Shown here: positions 1-6,585 of the stretch, in pieces
How the letters are laid out: each line of letters opens with the position of its first letter
How positions within the stretch are numbered: position 1 is the first letter of the stretch
Assembly (NCBI GenBank): GCA_021731425.1
Contig: JAKFXJ010000347.1
Coordinates: 1 to 14,279, forward strand
Direction of reading: 5' to 3'
Length of the DNA: 14,279 bases
From: Limnohabitans sp.
Lineage (GTDB): Bacteria; Pseudomonadota; Gammaproteobacteria; Burkholderiales; Burkholderiaceae_C
Translations under genes and position numbers: made by a program
The notes under the pieces: generated by a model
The model's input: the letters and a program-made list of their open reading frames with translations, nothing else
The model's database searches: none
What the model was told of the DNA's origin: nothing

Positions 1-783
1 AATACCTCCACAACATCACCCAACGCAGCGCCAGCTGCTGTATCGGCTTCAGCCTCTGCGGCCCCAGGTGCTCCTGTCAACACCGCCACCCCCAACGCAG
101 TGACCACAACCCCCAACAGCGCAACCATCGACAACCCCTATGGCCTGAGCGCTCTATGGGCCCAGGGAGATGCCGTGGCCAAGATCACGCTGCTGATTTT
201 GGTGCTCATGAGCGTGGGCAGCTGGTATGTGATCTTCACCAAGTACGCCGAACAATCGCGCATTCGCAAGCACGGCCAGGCCGCTCAGGGTAACTTTTGG
301 ACGGCCGCCAGCCTGCGCCAAGCAGCCGACGGCTTGGACGCAGCCAGCCCCTACCGCTTCATCGTCGAAAAAGGCTTGGAAAGCGCCAACCGGCACGAAG
401 GCCTGCTCAGCAGCGTGGACTTCAACACCTGGGTCAGCATGAGCCTGCAACGTGCTCTGGGCACGGTGCAAAGCCGCCTGCAAGACGGCCTGGCGGTACT
501 GGCCACGGTGGGTTCCACCGCGCCATTTGTCGGCCTGTTTGGCACCGTGTGGGGCATCTACCATGCACTGGTCAAGATCGGCATCTCGGGACAGGCCAGC
601 ATCGACAAGGTGGCCGGGCCCGTGGGCGAGGCCTTGATCATGACCGCCATCGGCTTGGCCGTGGCGGTGCCAGCAGTCTTGGGCTACAACTGGTTGGTGC
701 GACGCAACAAGGCGGTGATGGAAGAAGTCAACGCCTTTGGGGCAGACCTGCACGCCGTGCTGCTGTCTTCGGCCAAGAAGTAA
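1..783 (+). CDS. exbB: ExbB/TolQ/MotA-family proton channel protein (5'-truncated by window edge)
   Basis: ExbB is the pentameric inner-membrane scaffold of the TonB energising complex, which uses proton-motive force to drive outer-membrane receptors. The reading frame is open from base 1, so the gene begins upstream; 260 codons are visible. Visible residues 1-45 are Ala/Pro/Thr/Ser-rich, followed by a first membrane segment at about 61-81. Residues 163-188 form the second segment with the family hallmark APFVGLFGTVWGI. Residues 208-234 form the third, with GPVGEALIMTAIGLAVAVP carrying the conserved Glu. A GTG at 100 could serve as an internal start, but no Shine-Dalgarno sequence precedes it and the Ala/Pro-rich frame continues upstream, so I treat the gene as partial. 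exbD follows 23 bp downstream, which separates it from TolQ or MotA. The family call is very secure; the true N-terminus is unknown. Confidence 0.93.
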   Translation, partial: NTSTTSPNAAPAAVSASASAAPGAPVNTATPNAVTTTPNSATIDNPYGLSALWAQGDAVAKITLLILVLMSVGSWYVIFTKYAEQSRIRKHGQAAQGNFWTAASLRQAADGLDAASPYRFIVEKGLESANRHEGLLSSVDFNTWVSMSLQRALGTVQSRLQDGLAVLATVGSTAPFVGLFGTVWGIYHALVKIGISGQASIDKVAGPVGEALIMTAIGLAVAVPAVLGYNWLVRRNKAVMEEVNAFGADLHAVLLSSAKK

Positions 784-806
784 ACCGCTAAACCGGAGAC
801 TTCGCC

Positions 807-1223
807 ATGGCCATGCACATCGGCACCGAGTCCGAAGACGACATCATGAGCACCATCAACACCACGCCCCTGGTGGACGTGATGTTGGTGCTGCTGATCA
901 TTTTCCTGATCACGATCCCGGTGGTAACGACCTCCATCCAGGTCAATTTGCCACAAGAAAAAAACCAGGTTCGCCAGACCTTGCCAGAAAACCTGATCAT
1001 CTCGGTGAACAAGTCCGGGCAGATTTTTTTGTACGACACCCCGATGAAAAACGCTGCCGATTTGCGCGAGCGCCTGAAAAAGTTTTCGGTGCTGCAACCT
1101 CAGCCCGAAGTGCACATCCGCGGTGATGCGCAAAGCGATTTTGCTGCCGTGGGGCAGGTCATGAACGCTGTGCAACGCGCAGGCATCGCCAAAGTCGGTT
1201 TCATCACCGACCCGGGGAACTGA
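807..1223 (+). CDS. exbD: ExbD-family biopolymer transport protein, first copy
   Basis: ExbD is the single-span partner of ExbB whose membrane Asp carries protons. The 138-residue protein has a short cytoplasmic N-terminus, the signature INTTPLVDVMLVLL at about 17-30 with the essential Asp at residue 24, a membrane span to about 42, and a periplasmic domain to the end. Length is normal for the family. GGAG at 795-798 lies 8 bases before the ATG, which supports this start; a second ATG lies two codons downstream at 813. The gene sits 23 bp after exbB and 1 bp before a second exbD, so the three are clearly co-transcribed. TolR is the alternative, but the pairing with a second ExbD and the absence of tol genes in view favour ExbD. 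Confidence 0.93.
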   Translation: MAMHIGTESEDDIMSTINTTPLVDVMLVLLIIFLITIPVVTTSIQVNLPQEKNQVRQTLPENLIISVNKSGQIFLYDTPMKNAADLRERLKKFSVLQPQPEVHIRGDAQSDFAAVGQVMNAVQRAGIAKVGFITDPGN

Positions 1224-1224
1224 C

Positions 1225-1677
1225 ATGAAACCGAGCACCGGCTTTCAGAACCTCCAGCCTCCCAGCCTGCGCCCGCCCGAAGAAGACGAGCTGATGATGG
1301 ACATCAACACCACGCCGCTGATCGACGTGATGTTGGTGCTGTTGATCATGCTGATCATCACCATCCCGCCACAATTGCATGCGGTCAACTTGGACATGCC
1401 CGTGGCCAGCGCTGCGCCGCCGCCCACCCCACCGCAGGTCATCCGCATCGACATCGATGCCAACTCGGTGATCTCGTGGAACGGTCAGGCCCTGGCGGAT
1501 CGCGCAGTTTTGCAAGCTCAGCTGAGCCAAACCGCTGCATTGCAGCCCCAACCCGAATTGCACATCCGATCACACCCGAAGGCCAAATACGAAGCCACTG
1601 CCGCCGTGCTGGCCGGGGCCCAGCGGCAAGGCTTGAACAAGTTGGGCATTTTGGGCACTGAAAACTTCGGCAATTGA
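1225..1677 (+). CDS. exbD: ExbD-family biopolymer transport protein, second copy
   Basis: This is a second ExbD paralogue of 150 residues, starting one base after the stop of the first, which suggests translational coupling. DINTTPLIDVMLVLL spans residues 26-40, with the proton-carrying Asp at 34. The membrane span ends near 49, then a Pro-rich linker (about 64-70, PPPTPP) leads into the periplasmic domain, whose LQPQPELHIR resembles LQPQPEVHIR of the first copy. Exb operons with two ExbD proteins are known, for example exbB-exbD1-exbD2 of Xanthomonas. Whether the two copies form mixed dimers or serve different receptors cannot be told from the sequence. The gene is the last of its operon and is followed by a strong terminator. 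Confidence 0.92.
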   Translation: MKPSTGFQNLQPPSLRPPEEDELMMDINTTPLIDVMLVLLIMLIITIPPQLHAVNLDMPVASAAPPPTPPQVIRIDIDANSVISWNGQALADRAVLQAQLSQTAALQPQPELHIRSHPKAKYEATAAVLAGAQRQGLNKLGILGTENFGN

Positions 1678-1717
1678 ACCGACGCTGGTGAATCACCACC
1701 CAAGTGAAGCGCCCAGC

Positions 1718-1745
1718 AAAAAGCCGCTCCAAAGAGCGGCTTTTT
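1718..1745. terminator. Bidirectional intrinsic terminator between convergent exbD and the Bug gene
   Basis: A perfect 12-bp stem joins AAAAAGCCGCTC (1718-1729) to GAGCGGCTTTTT (1734-1745) across the loop CAAA. Read on +, a GC-rich stem is followed by five T; read on -, the same is true. It lies 40 bp after the exbD stop and 18 bp after the stop of the convergent Bug gene, so it can end both transcripts. Confidence 0.93.
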
Positions 1746-1763
1746 GTTGAGTCAATTCACCGA

Positions 1764-2750
1764 TCAGTCGGCGTACTTGCCAGCCGCGTCCACCGCGGTC
1801 TTGATCTTGACCATCTCGGCGGCCACAAACTTCTTGTGCTCAGCCGGGTCAGTGCGGTTGTCGGTCACCACCAATGCGCCCAGGCCTTCGTTCTTCTTGA
1901 CGAATTCAGGGTCTTTGAGAACCTTTTTCAGAGCGTCGTTGAGCATCTTGGTGACCGCTGCAGGGGTGCCTTTGGGGGCGTACAGACCGTGCCAGATGGT
2001 CAGGTTGAAGTTCTTCATGCCCATCTCTTGCAAGCTGGGGTAGTGCTTGAGTACGGGGTGGTTGCTCAGAGGCTTGGCTGTGGTCACAGCAAAAGCCTTG
2101 ATGCGGCCGCCTTCGATCTGGCCCGTGGTGCTGGTGGTTTGGTCACACATCACATCCACCTGGCCACCGATCAGTGCCGTCATGGCCGGACCTGTACCGC
2201 CAAACGGGATGGTGGTCATGGCTTCTTTGGATTGCAAATTGGTCTGCCACAGCAGGCCGCAGATGTGCGAGGCAGAACCCAGACCGGCGTGGGCAATGTT
2301 CAGCTTGCCCGCGTTGGCACGGATGTAGTTTTCAAAGTCGCGGTAAGTGTTGGCGGGCAGCTGAGGCTTGCCAACCAAAGTCATGGGCACATCGTTGACC
2401 ATGCCCAAGTACTCGAAATCTTCGAGCGGCTTGTAAGACAGCTTGCGATAAAGCGCGGGTGTTGCAGCCATGCCGATATGGAACAACAGCAAGGTGTGGC
2501 CATCTGGGGCTGCCTTGGCGACGCGGTTCGCACCAATGGTGCCACCAGCGCCCACGGTGTTTTCCACGACGAAGTTGCTGCCGGGTATCTGCTTGCGCAT
2601 GGCTTCGGCCAAGTCGCGTGCCACGCGGTCGGTCGGACCGCCTGCGGCGAACGGGACCACGATGGCCACCGGCTTGGTGCCGGGATAGGTTTGGGCATAA
2701 GCGCCCACGGAAACTGCCGCCAGGGTGGCGAGTGCGATCCATTGCTTCAT
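1764..2750 (-). CDS. Bug-family (TctC-like) tripartite tricarboxylate transporter substrate-binding protein
   Basis: Bug proteins are periplasmic receptors that bind carboxylates and other small metabolites in Bordetella and relatives. The 328-residue product has a Sec signal peptide (MKQWIALATLAAVSVGAYAQ, cleavage near residue 20). The family features follow: VPFAAGGPTDRVAR at 32-45, VENTVGAGGTIGANRVAKA at 62-80, PDGHTLL at 82-88, and IPFGGTGPAMTALIGGQVDV at 181-200. I chose the ATG at 2750 because TAGGAG precedes it by about 8 bases and because it gives a proper signal peptide. An in-frame start at 2909 would add 53 unrelated residues. No TctA or TctB membrane genes are present, so this is an orphan receptor, as is common for the family in Burkholderiales. 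It lies 155 bp downstream of the PaaK-like gene, so it may have its own promoter. The ligand is unknown. Confidence 0.93.
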   Translation of the reverse strand: MKQWIALATLAAVSVGAYAQTYPGTKPVAIVVPFAAGGPTDRVARDLAEAMRKQIPGSNFVVENTVGAGGTIGANRVAKAAPDGHTLLLFHIGMAATPALYRKLSYKPLEDFEYLGMVNDVPMTLVGKPQLPANTYRDFENYIRANAGKLNIAHAGLGSASHICGLLWQTNLQSKEAMTTIPFGGTGPAMTALIGGQVDVMCDQTTSTTGQIEGGRIKAFAVTTAKPLSNHPVLKHYPSLQEMGMKNFNLTIWHGLYAPKGTPAAVTKMLNDALKKVLKDPEFVKKNEGLGALVVTDNRTDPAEHKKFVAAEMVKIKTAVDAAGKYAD

Positions 2751-2776
2751 TGACGAACTCCTAAAATTGACTGGGT

Positions 2777-2803
2777 ATTCTAAAACCATCAGAGTGTCTT
2801 CAA
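2777..2803 (-). promoter_or_regulatory. Weak candidate sigma70-type promoter for the Bug gene
   Basis: On the minus strand, TAGAAT (2782-2777) resembles a -10 hexamer and TTGAAG (2803-2798) a -35 hexamer, but the 15-base spacing is short. The site lies 26 bp before the Bug ATG, inside the 155-bp gap after the PaaK-like gene. No clear terminator for the upstream gene was found in this gap (2751-2905), so read-through from the operon is equally possible. Confidence 0.22.
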
Positions 2804-2905
2804 TTCGAGGAAAGTACTTAGCGGCAAACCCTTGTATGACCTTGCTTTCACAAAGGAATTGAGCTCGGCTCTTTCTGGAAGTACAGGCACAGGCCGCCCA
2901 GAGCT

Positions 2906-4168
2906 TCACTGGTAGCTTCTGGCGTCCTCAATCACCTTGCCATCGTTGGCCAGGCTGCCTTGCGCCACCAAATGGACTTCGCCACGCAACTTGGTCACAT
3001 CGCGCACCGCATCGGCCACGCGGGTTTTGAGGCCCTCATCAGCCAACAAGCCGGTCTCGACGTGCAGCGCCATCTGGTCGTTGGCCATCTCGCCGGTCAC
3101 CACCAAACGCGCCTTGCTCACTTCGGGGAAGCGCTTGACGATCTCGGCCACCTGGCCAGGGTGCACAAACATGCCCCGGATTTTGGTGGTCTGGTCGGCG
3201 CGGCCCACCCAGCCCTTGATGCGCTGACCGGTGCGTCCGGTGGGGCAGGTGCCGGGCAAGATCGCCGACAAGTCGCCCGTACCAAAACGGATCAGCGGGT
3301 AGTCGGGGTTGAGCACCGTGACCACCACCTCACCGACTTCGCCGACAGGCACCGGGTCGCCGGTTCCAGGGCGCACGATTTCGACAATCACCCCCTCATC
3401 GATCACCAAACCTTCACGCGCAGCCGTTTCGTAAGCAATCAATCCCACGTCGGCGGTGGCGTAGCACTGGTAAGCCACCACACCCTGCTGGGTGAACCAG
3501 TCACGCAGCGAAGGCGGGCAGGCTTCGCCGGACACCAGGGCTTTGGTGATCGACAGCTTTTGACCCGCCTCGGCCGCTTTTTCAATCAGGATCTTCAGAA
3601 AACTGGGCGTGCCCGAATAGGCCACAGGACGCAGGTCGGCCACCGCCGCCAATTGCTGCTCTGTATTGCCCACCCCACCAGGGATCACCGCACAGCCCAA
3701 GGCATGGGCACCACTCTCCATGATCCAGGCGCCGGGCGTCAGGTGGTAGCTGAAGCAGTTGTGCACCAGATCGCCCGCCTCAAAACCAGCTGCCGCCATG
3801 GCTCGAGCAGCTCGCCAATAGTCGGGCGCATGGCCTTCGGGTTCATAAATCGGACCGGGAGACTGGTAGACACGTCGCACACCTGCAGAGCGAACCATGC
3901 CCTTCCAGCCAATGGTGGCAAAACCGCCAAAGGGGTCTTGAGCCCGCAGGGCCTGTTGCCGCTCCAGCAGTTGATATTTGCGGGTAACGGGCAATCGGGC
4001 CAGTGCTGCGCGGCTGGTCACCAGCGTTGGGTCAACGCCTTGGAGGATTTCAGCCAAAGCGGCACTGTTTTTCTGAGCGTTCGCGATCTGGTCAGGCAAA
4101 GCTGCCATCAGAGCGGCTTCGCGGGCTTCTGGGTCACGGGTTTCCAACGCATCGAGGTGATGGGCCAT
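2906..4168 (-). CDS. Phenylacetate-CoA ligase-like (PaaK/COG1541 type) adenylate-forming protein with an atypical ATP loop
   Basis: PaaK-type enzymes activate aryl or acyl acids with ATP and join them to CoA. The 420-residue length and motif order match this family: a GALGCAVIPGG-like core (AHALGCAVIPGGVGNTEQQ, 154-172), YATADVG at 236-242 in the A5 position, RFGTGDLS at 294-301 (A7), GRADQTTKIRG at 322-332 (A8), and GKVIEDAR near the C-terminus with Lys411 in the place of the catalytic A10 lysine. What is odd is the A3 phosphate loop: the usual SSGTTG-x-P is replaced by SPGPIYEPEG at 103-112. Only a purine-rich GAAAGAA precedes the ATG. The gene lies 54 bp after livF and ends the tightly spaced operon. 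The fold is clear; the activity and substrate are not, and an altered nucleotide preference or a loss of adenylation is possible. Confidence 0.85.
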   Translation of the reverse strand: MAHHLDALETRDPEAREAALMAALPDQIANAQKNSAALAEILQGVDPTLVTSRAALARLPVTRKYQLLERQQALRAQDPFGGFATIGWKGMVRSAGVRRVYQSPGPIYEPEGHAPDYWRAARAMAAAGFEAGDLVHNCFSYHLTPGAWIMESGAHALGCAVIPGGVGNTEQQLAAVADLRPVAYSGTPSFLKILIEKAAEAGQKLSITKALVSGEACPPSLRDWFTQQGVVAYQCYATADVGLIAYETAAREGLVIDEGVIVEIVRPGTGDPVPVGEVGEVVVTVLNPDYPLIRFGTGDLSAILPGTCPTGRTGQRIKGWVGRADQTTKIRGMFVHPGQVAEIVKRFPEVSKARLVVTGEMANDQMALHVETGLLADEGLKTRVADAVRDVTKLRGEVHLVAQGSLANDGKVIEDARSYQ

Positions 4169-4222
4169 GGGATTCTTTCGGGAGACTGCTGGGAAAGGAA
4201 TGCGCGATCGATGCCCAAAGCA

Positions 4223-5032
4223 TCAAGCCAACCAACGCTTACGGCGCTTGTAGCTCTTCACATCCTTGAAACTCTTGCGTTCACCGCCGCCCACACCCAG
4301 ATAGAACTCTTTCACGTCTTCGTTGGTGCGCAGGTCTTCGGCTGCGCCGTCCATCACAATGCGACCCGACTCCATGATGTAACCGTAGTCGGAATATTTG
4401 AGCGCCATGTTGGTGTTCTGCTCAGCGATCAGAAAGGTGACTTTTTCCTTGTCGTTCAAGTCCTTGACGATGTTGAACACCTCTTCCACGATCTGTGGCG
4501 CCAGACCCATGGAGGGCTCGTCCAGCAACATCACGCTGGGGTTGGTCATCAGGGCGCGGCCAATCGCGCACATTTGCTGCTCACCGCCAGAGGTGTAGGC
4601 CGCTTGCGAAGTGCGGCGTGTTTTGAGGCGCGGGAAATAGGTGTAGACCTTGTCCAGGTTGGCCGCGATCTCGCCCTTGTCGGTGCGGGTGTAGCTGCCA
4701 GTCATCAGGTTTTCTTCGATGGTCAGGTGGGCAAAGCAGTGGCGGCCTTCCATCACCTGCACCACGCCCCGGTTGACCAGGTCGGCAGGCGTGAGGTTCT
4801 CGATGCGTTCGCCACGCAGCTCGATGCTGCCCTTGGTCACATCTCCGCGCTCGCCTTTGAGCAAGTTGGAAATGGCACGCAAGGTCGTGGTTTTGCCCGC
4901 GCCGTTGCCGCCCAACAAAGACACGATGCCTTGCTCTGGCACCTGCAGGGACACGCCCTTGAGCACCAAGATGACGTGGTTGTAAATGACTTCGATGCCA
5001 TTCACATTCAGAACAATGTTTTTGTCGCTCAT
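4223..5032 (-). CDS. livF: LivF-type ABC transporter ATP-binding protein
   Basis: This is one of the two cytoplasmic ATPases of a branched-chain-amino-acid-type (HAAT) importer, working with LivG on the LivH/LivM pore. In its 269 residues are Walker A GGNGAGKT (41-48), a Q-loop at Gln92, signature TSGGEQQ (147-153), Walker B VMLLDEPSMGL (167-177), and LIAEQN (201-206), where LivF proteins normally carry Gln in place of the switch His. Residues 248-269 form an extra Gly-Gly-Gly plus Lys/Arg-rich tail beyond the usual end of about 235-240. AAAGG lies 8 bases before the ATG. Upstream is an unusual 149-bp spacer with hairpins after the substrate-binding-protein gene, unlike the 12-bp gaps elsewhere in the operon. 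The substrate is probably an organic acid rather than leucine, judging from the flanking CoA ligases (inference). Confidence 0.93.
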   Translation of the reverse strand: MSDKNIVLNVNGIEVIYNHVILVLKGVSLQVPEQGIVSLLGGNGAGKTTTLRAISNLLKGERGDVTKGSIELRGERIENLTPADLVNRGVVQVMEGRHCFAHLTIEENLMTGSYTRTDKGEIAANLDKVYTYFPRLKTRRTSQAAYTSGGEQQMCAIGRALMTNPSVMLLDEPSMGLAPQIVEEVFNIVKDLNDKEKVTFLIAEQNTNMALKYSDYGYIMESGRIVMDGAAEDLRTNEDVKEFYLGVGGGERKSFKDVKSYKRRKRWLA

Positions 5033-5045
5033 GGACTGTGCCTTT

Positions 5046-5096
5046 TCAAATTCTGGGGTTCAAGCCAAATGAAACCACTGCGCGCAAGGGTTTCAT
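5046..5096 (-). CDS. Possible 16-residue leader ORF upstream of livF
   Basis: On the minus strand, AGGAGA (5108-5103) stands 6 bases before an ATG that opens a 16-codon frame, MKPLRAVVSFGLNPRI, ending at TGA (5048-5046). The stop is 13 bases before the livF ATG, and the livF Shine-Dalgarno AAAGG falls in that gap. The ribosome site is stronger than that of livF. The frame also contains the whole right arm and loop of an 11-bp inverted repeat. It might be a leader peptide coupling livF translation, or a chance ORF; the peptide resembles nothing I recognise. Confidence 0.27.
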   Translation of the reverse strand: MKPLRAVVSFGLNPRI

Positions 5097-5099
5097 TTG
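5066..5099. repeat. Perfect 11-bp inverted repeat in the livK-livF spacer
   Basis: CAAATGAAACC (5066-5076) pairs perfectly with GGTTTCATTTG (5089-5099) around a 12-base loop. In the minus-strand mRNA the stem would hold the ATG of the small ORF ahead of livF. There is no T-run, so it does not look like a terminator. It could be an RNA structure limiting translation or a protein-binding dyad. Confidence 0.7.
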
Positions 5100-5112
5100 A
5101 TCTCTCCTGTAC

Positions 5113-5172
5113 GGCAGCTGCAGGCAAGCACAAGCTTGCTGCAGCTGACAAGCTGCCGCTTGCGCGGCAGCT
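5113..5172. repeat. Two tandem hairpins in the livK-livF spacer, likely mRNA processing or stabilising element
   Basis: The first hairpin pairs 5115-5129 with 5134-5147 (14 bp with one bulged G, loop ACAA). The second pairs AGCTGCCGC (5151-5159) with GCGGCAGCT (5164-5172) perfectly; read in the sense of the operon its loop is GCAA, a GNRA tetraloop. GGCAGCT occurs at 5113-5119 and again at 5166-5172, and AGCTGCC (5151-5157) can pair with either, so two exclusive folds exist. The pair starts 10 bp after the stop of the binding-protein gene and lacks a T-run. By analogy with the malE-malF spacer, it may protect the binding-protein message from 3' decay and lower downstream expression (inference). 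Confidence 0.72.
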
Positions 5173-5181
5173 CGGCTCAGA

Positions 5182-6519
5182 TCAAGACTGGCAATCCGCA
5201 GGGGTGCGGCGTGTGATCTTTTTCTCAGCGGCGTACTTGTCAGCAGCAGCCTTCACCATAGGCTTGATGATCTGCTCATCGGCCTGGTACCAGTCGCTGG
5301 AGAACTCCCACTTGCTGCCGTTCCATGTGTGGATACGGGCCCAGTTGGCACCCATGTGGTCAGCACACGATGTGGAGACGGGACGCAACACGCCCTTGAA
5401 GCCCAAGGCATCCAGCTTAGGCTGGGTCAGGTTCAGGTTTTCATAGCCCCAGCGAGCTTGCTCGCCGGTCATGACTTTGCCCTTACCGTACTTCTCTTGG
5501 GCTTGACGCACACCTTCGACCGCGAACATGGCGCTGAACAAACCGCGCATGTACAGCACTTCACCCACTTCGTCCTTGGGGCCAGTGCCTTGGTTCTTGG
5601 CGTGCAACTTCTCCAGCACTTCCTTCACGATCGCAGAGCCCTTTTCGGTGCCGTGCTGCATGGTGATGGCGTTGTAGCCTTTGGCACCCATGCCCACGTC
5701 TTTGACGTCAGGCTCGGCACCCGCCCACCACACGCCATAGATCTTCTCGCGGGGGTAGCCGGTGGCTTGTGCTTCCTTAAGCAAGGTGGAGTTCATCACG
5801 CCCCAGCCCCAGTTGACCACGTAGTCAGGACGGTCGCGGCGAATTTGCAGCCAGGTCGATTTTTGTTCCACACCAGGGTGGGTCACAGGCAGCAAGCTCA
5901 GCTTGAAGCCGTGCATGGCCGCACGCTCTTGCAAAATTGGGATGGCTTCTTTGCCGAAGGGGCTGTCGTGGTACACCAAAGCGATGTGCTTGCCCTTGAG
6001 CTTGTCAGCACCACCGGCTTTTTTGGCGATGTCCTGGATGATCACGTCACCGGCCACCCAGTAAGTGCCAGCCAAGGGGAAGTTCCACTTGAACACACCA
6101 CCGTCAGCCGATTCGCTGCGGCCGTAACCTGCAGTGATCAAAGGAATCTTGTCGCTAGGGGCTTTTTCGGTCAGCGCGAAGGTGATGCCGGTGGACAAAG
6201 GCTGGAACACGGTCGCGCCGCCGTTCTTGCCTTTCAGGCGCTCGTAGCACTCCACACCACGGTCGGTAGCGTAGCCGGTTTCGCACTCTTCAAAGCTGAC
6301 TTTGACGCCGTTGATACCGCCGCGGGCGTTGACCAGCTTGAGGTAGTCGACATAGCCGTTGGCAAAGGGCACGCCGTTAGGGGCGTAAGCGCCGGTGCGA
6401 TAGACCAGAACGGGGAAAAACTGCTCTTTGGTTTGGGCCGTGGCCACGGTGCTGACCAGCGCACTGGCAAGACCTGCAGCCGCCACCGTGGTGGCAAGGA
6501 CGAGTTGACGAAGCTTCAT
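5182..6519 (-). CDS. Branched-chain-amino-acid-type ABC transporter periplasmic substrate-binding protein (LivK/COG0683 family)
   Basis: This is the periplasmic receptor of the HAAT importer. The 445-residue product has a Sec signal peptide with cleavage near Ala28-Gln29 (STVATAQ). The mature protein shows type I periplasmic-binding features: YAPNGVPFANGYVDYLKLVNARGGINGVKV (45-74), the interlobe stretch FQPLSTGITFALTEKAPSDKIPLIT (105-129), and YHDSPFGKEAIPILQERA (183-200). AGGAG lies 7 bases before the ATG. It is longer than LivK (about 370) and has four Cys (79, 91, 385, 443) that could form disulfides in the periplasm. In proteobacterial loci next to CoA ligases, receptors of this family often bind aromatic or other carboxylic acids instead of amino acids (general knowledge). 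The ligand here is unknown, so I give no liv symbol. Confidence 0.92.
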   Translation of the reverse strand: MKLRQLVLATTVAAAGLASALVSTVATAQTKEQFFPVLVYRTGAYAPNGVPFANGYVDYLKLVNARGGINGVKVSFEECETGYATDRGVECYERLKGKNGGATVFQPLSTGITFALTEKAPSDKIPLITAGYGRSESADGGVFKWNFPLAGTYWVAGDVIIQDIAKKAGGADKLKGKHIALVYHDSPFGKEAIPILQERAAMHGFKLSLLPVTHPGVEQKSTWLQIRRDRPDYVVNWGWGVMNSTLLKEAQATGYPREKIYGVWWAGAEPDVKDVGMGAKGYNAITMQHGTEKGSAIVKEVLEKLHAKNQGTGPKDEVGEVLYMRGLFSAMFAVEGVRQAQEKYGKGKVMTGEQARWGYENLNLTQPKLDALGFKGVLRPVSTSCADHMGANWARIHTWNGSKWEFSSDWYQADEQIIKPMVKAAADKYAAEKKITRRTPADCQS

Positions 6520-6585
6520 GGTTTGTCTCCTGTTAAAAAAAGGGAAGCACTTGGGGTAAAAAACACTCGGAAAAAACGCTGCACA

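Noticed and set aside
1704..2753. 349-codon plus-strand frame opposite the Bug gene
   Set aside because: It is an antisense shadow of a well-supported Bug protein, crosses the terminator hairpin, and has no recognisable domain or ribosome site.
4210..4224. GATGC-CCAAA-GCATC hairpin at the livF stop
   Set aside because: The 5-bp stem without a T-run is too weak and likely to occur by chance.
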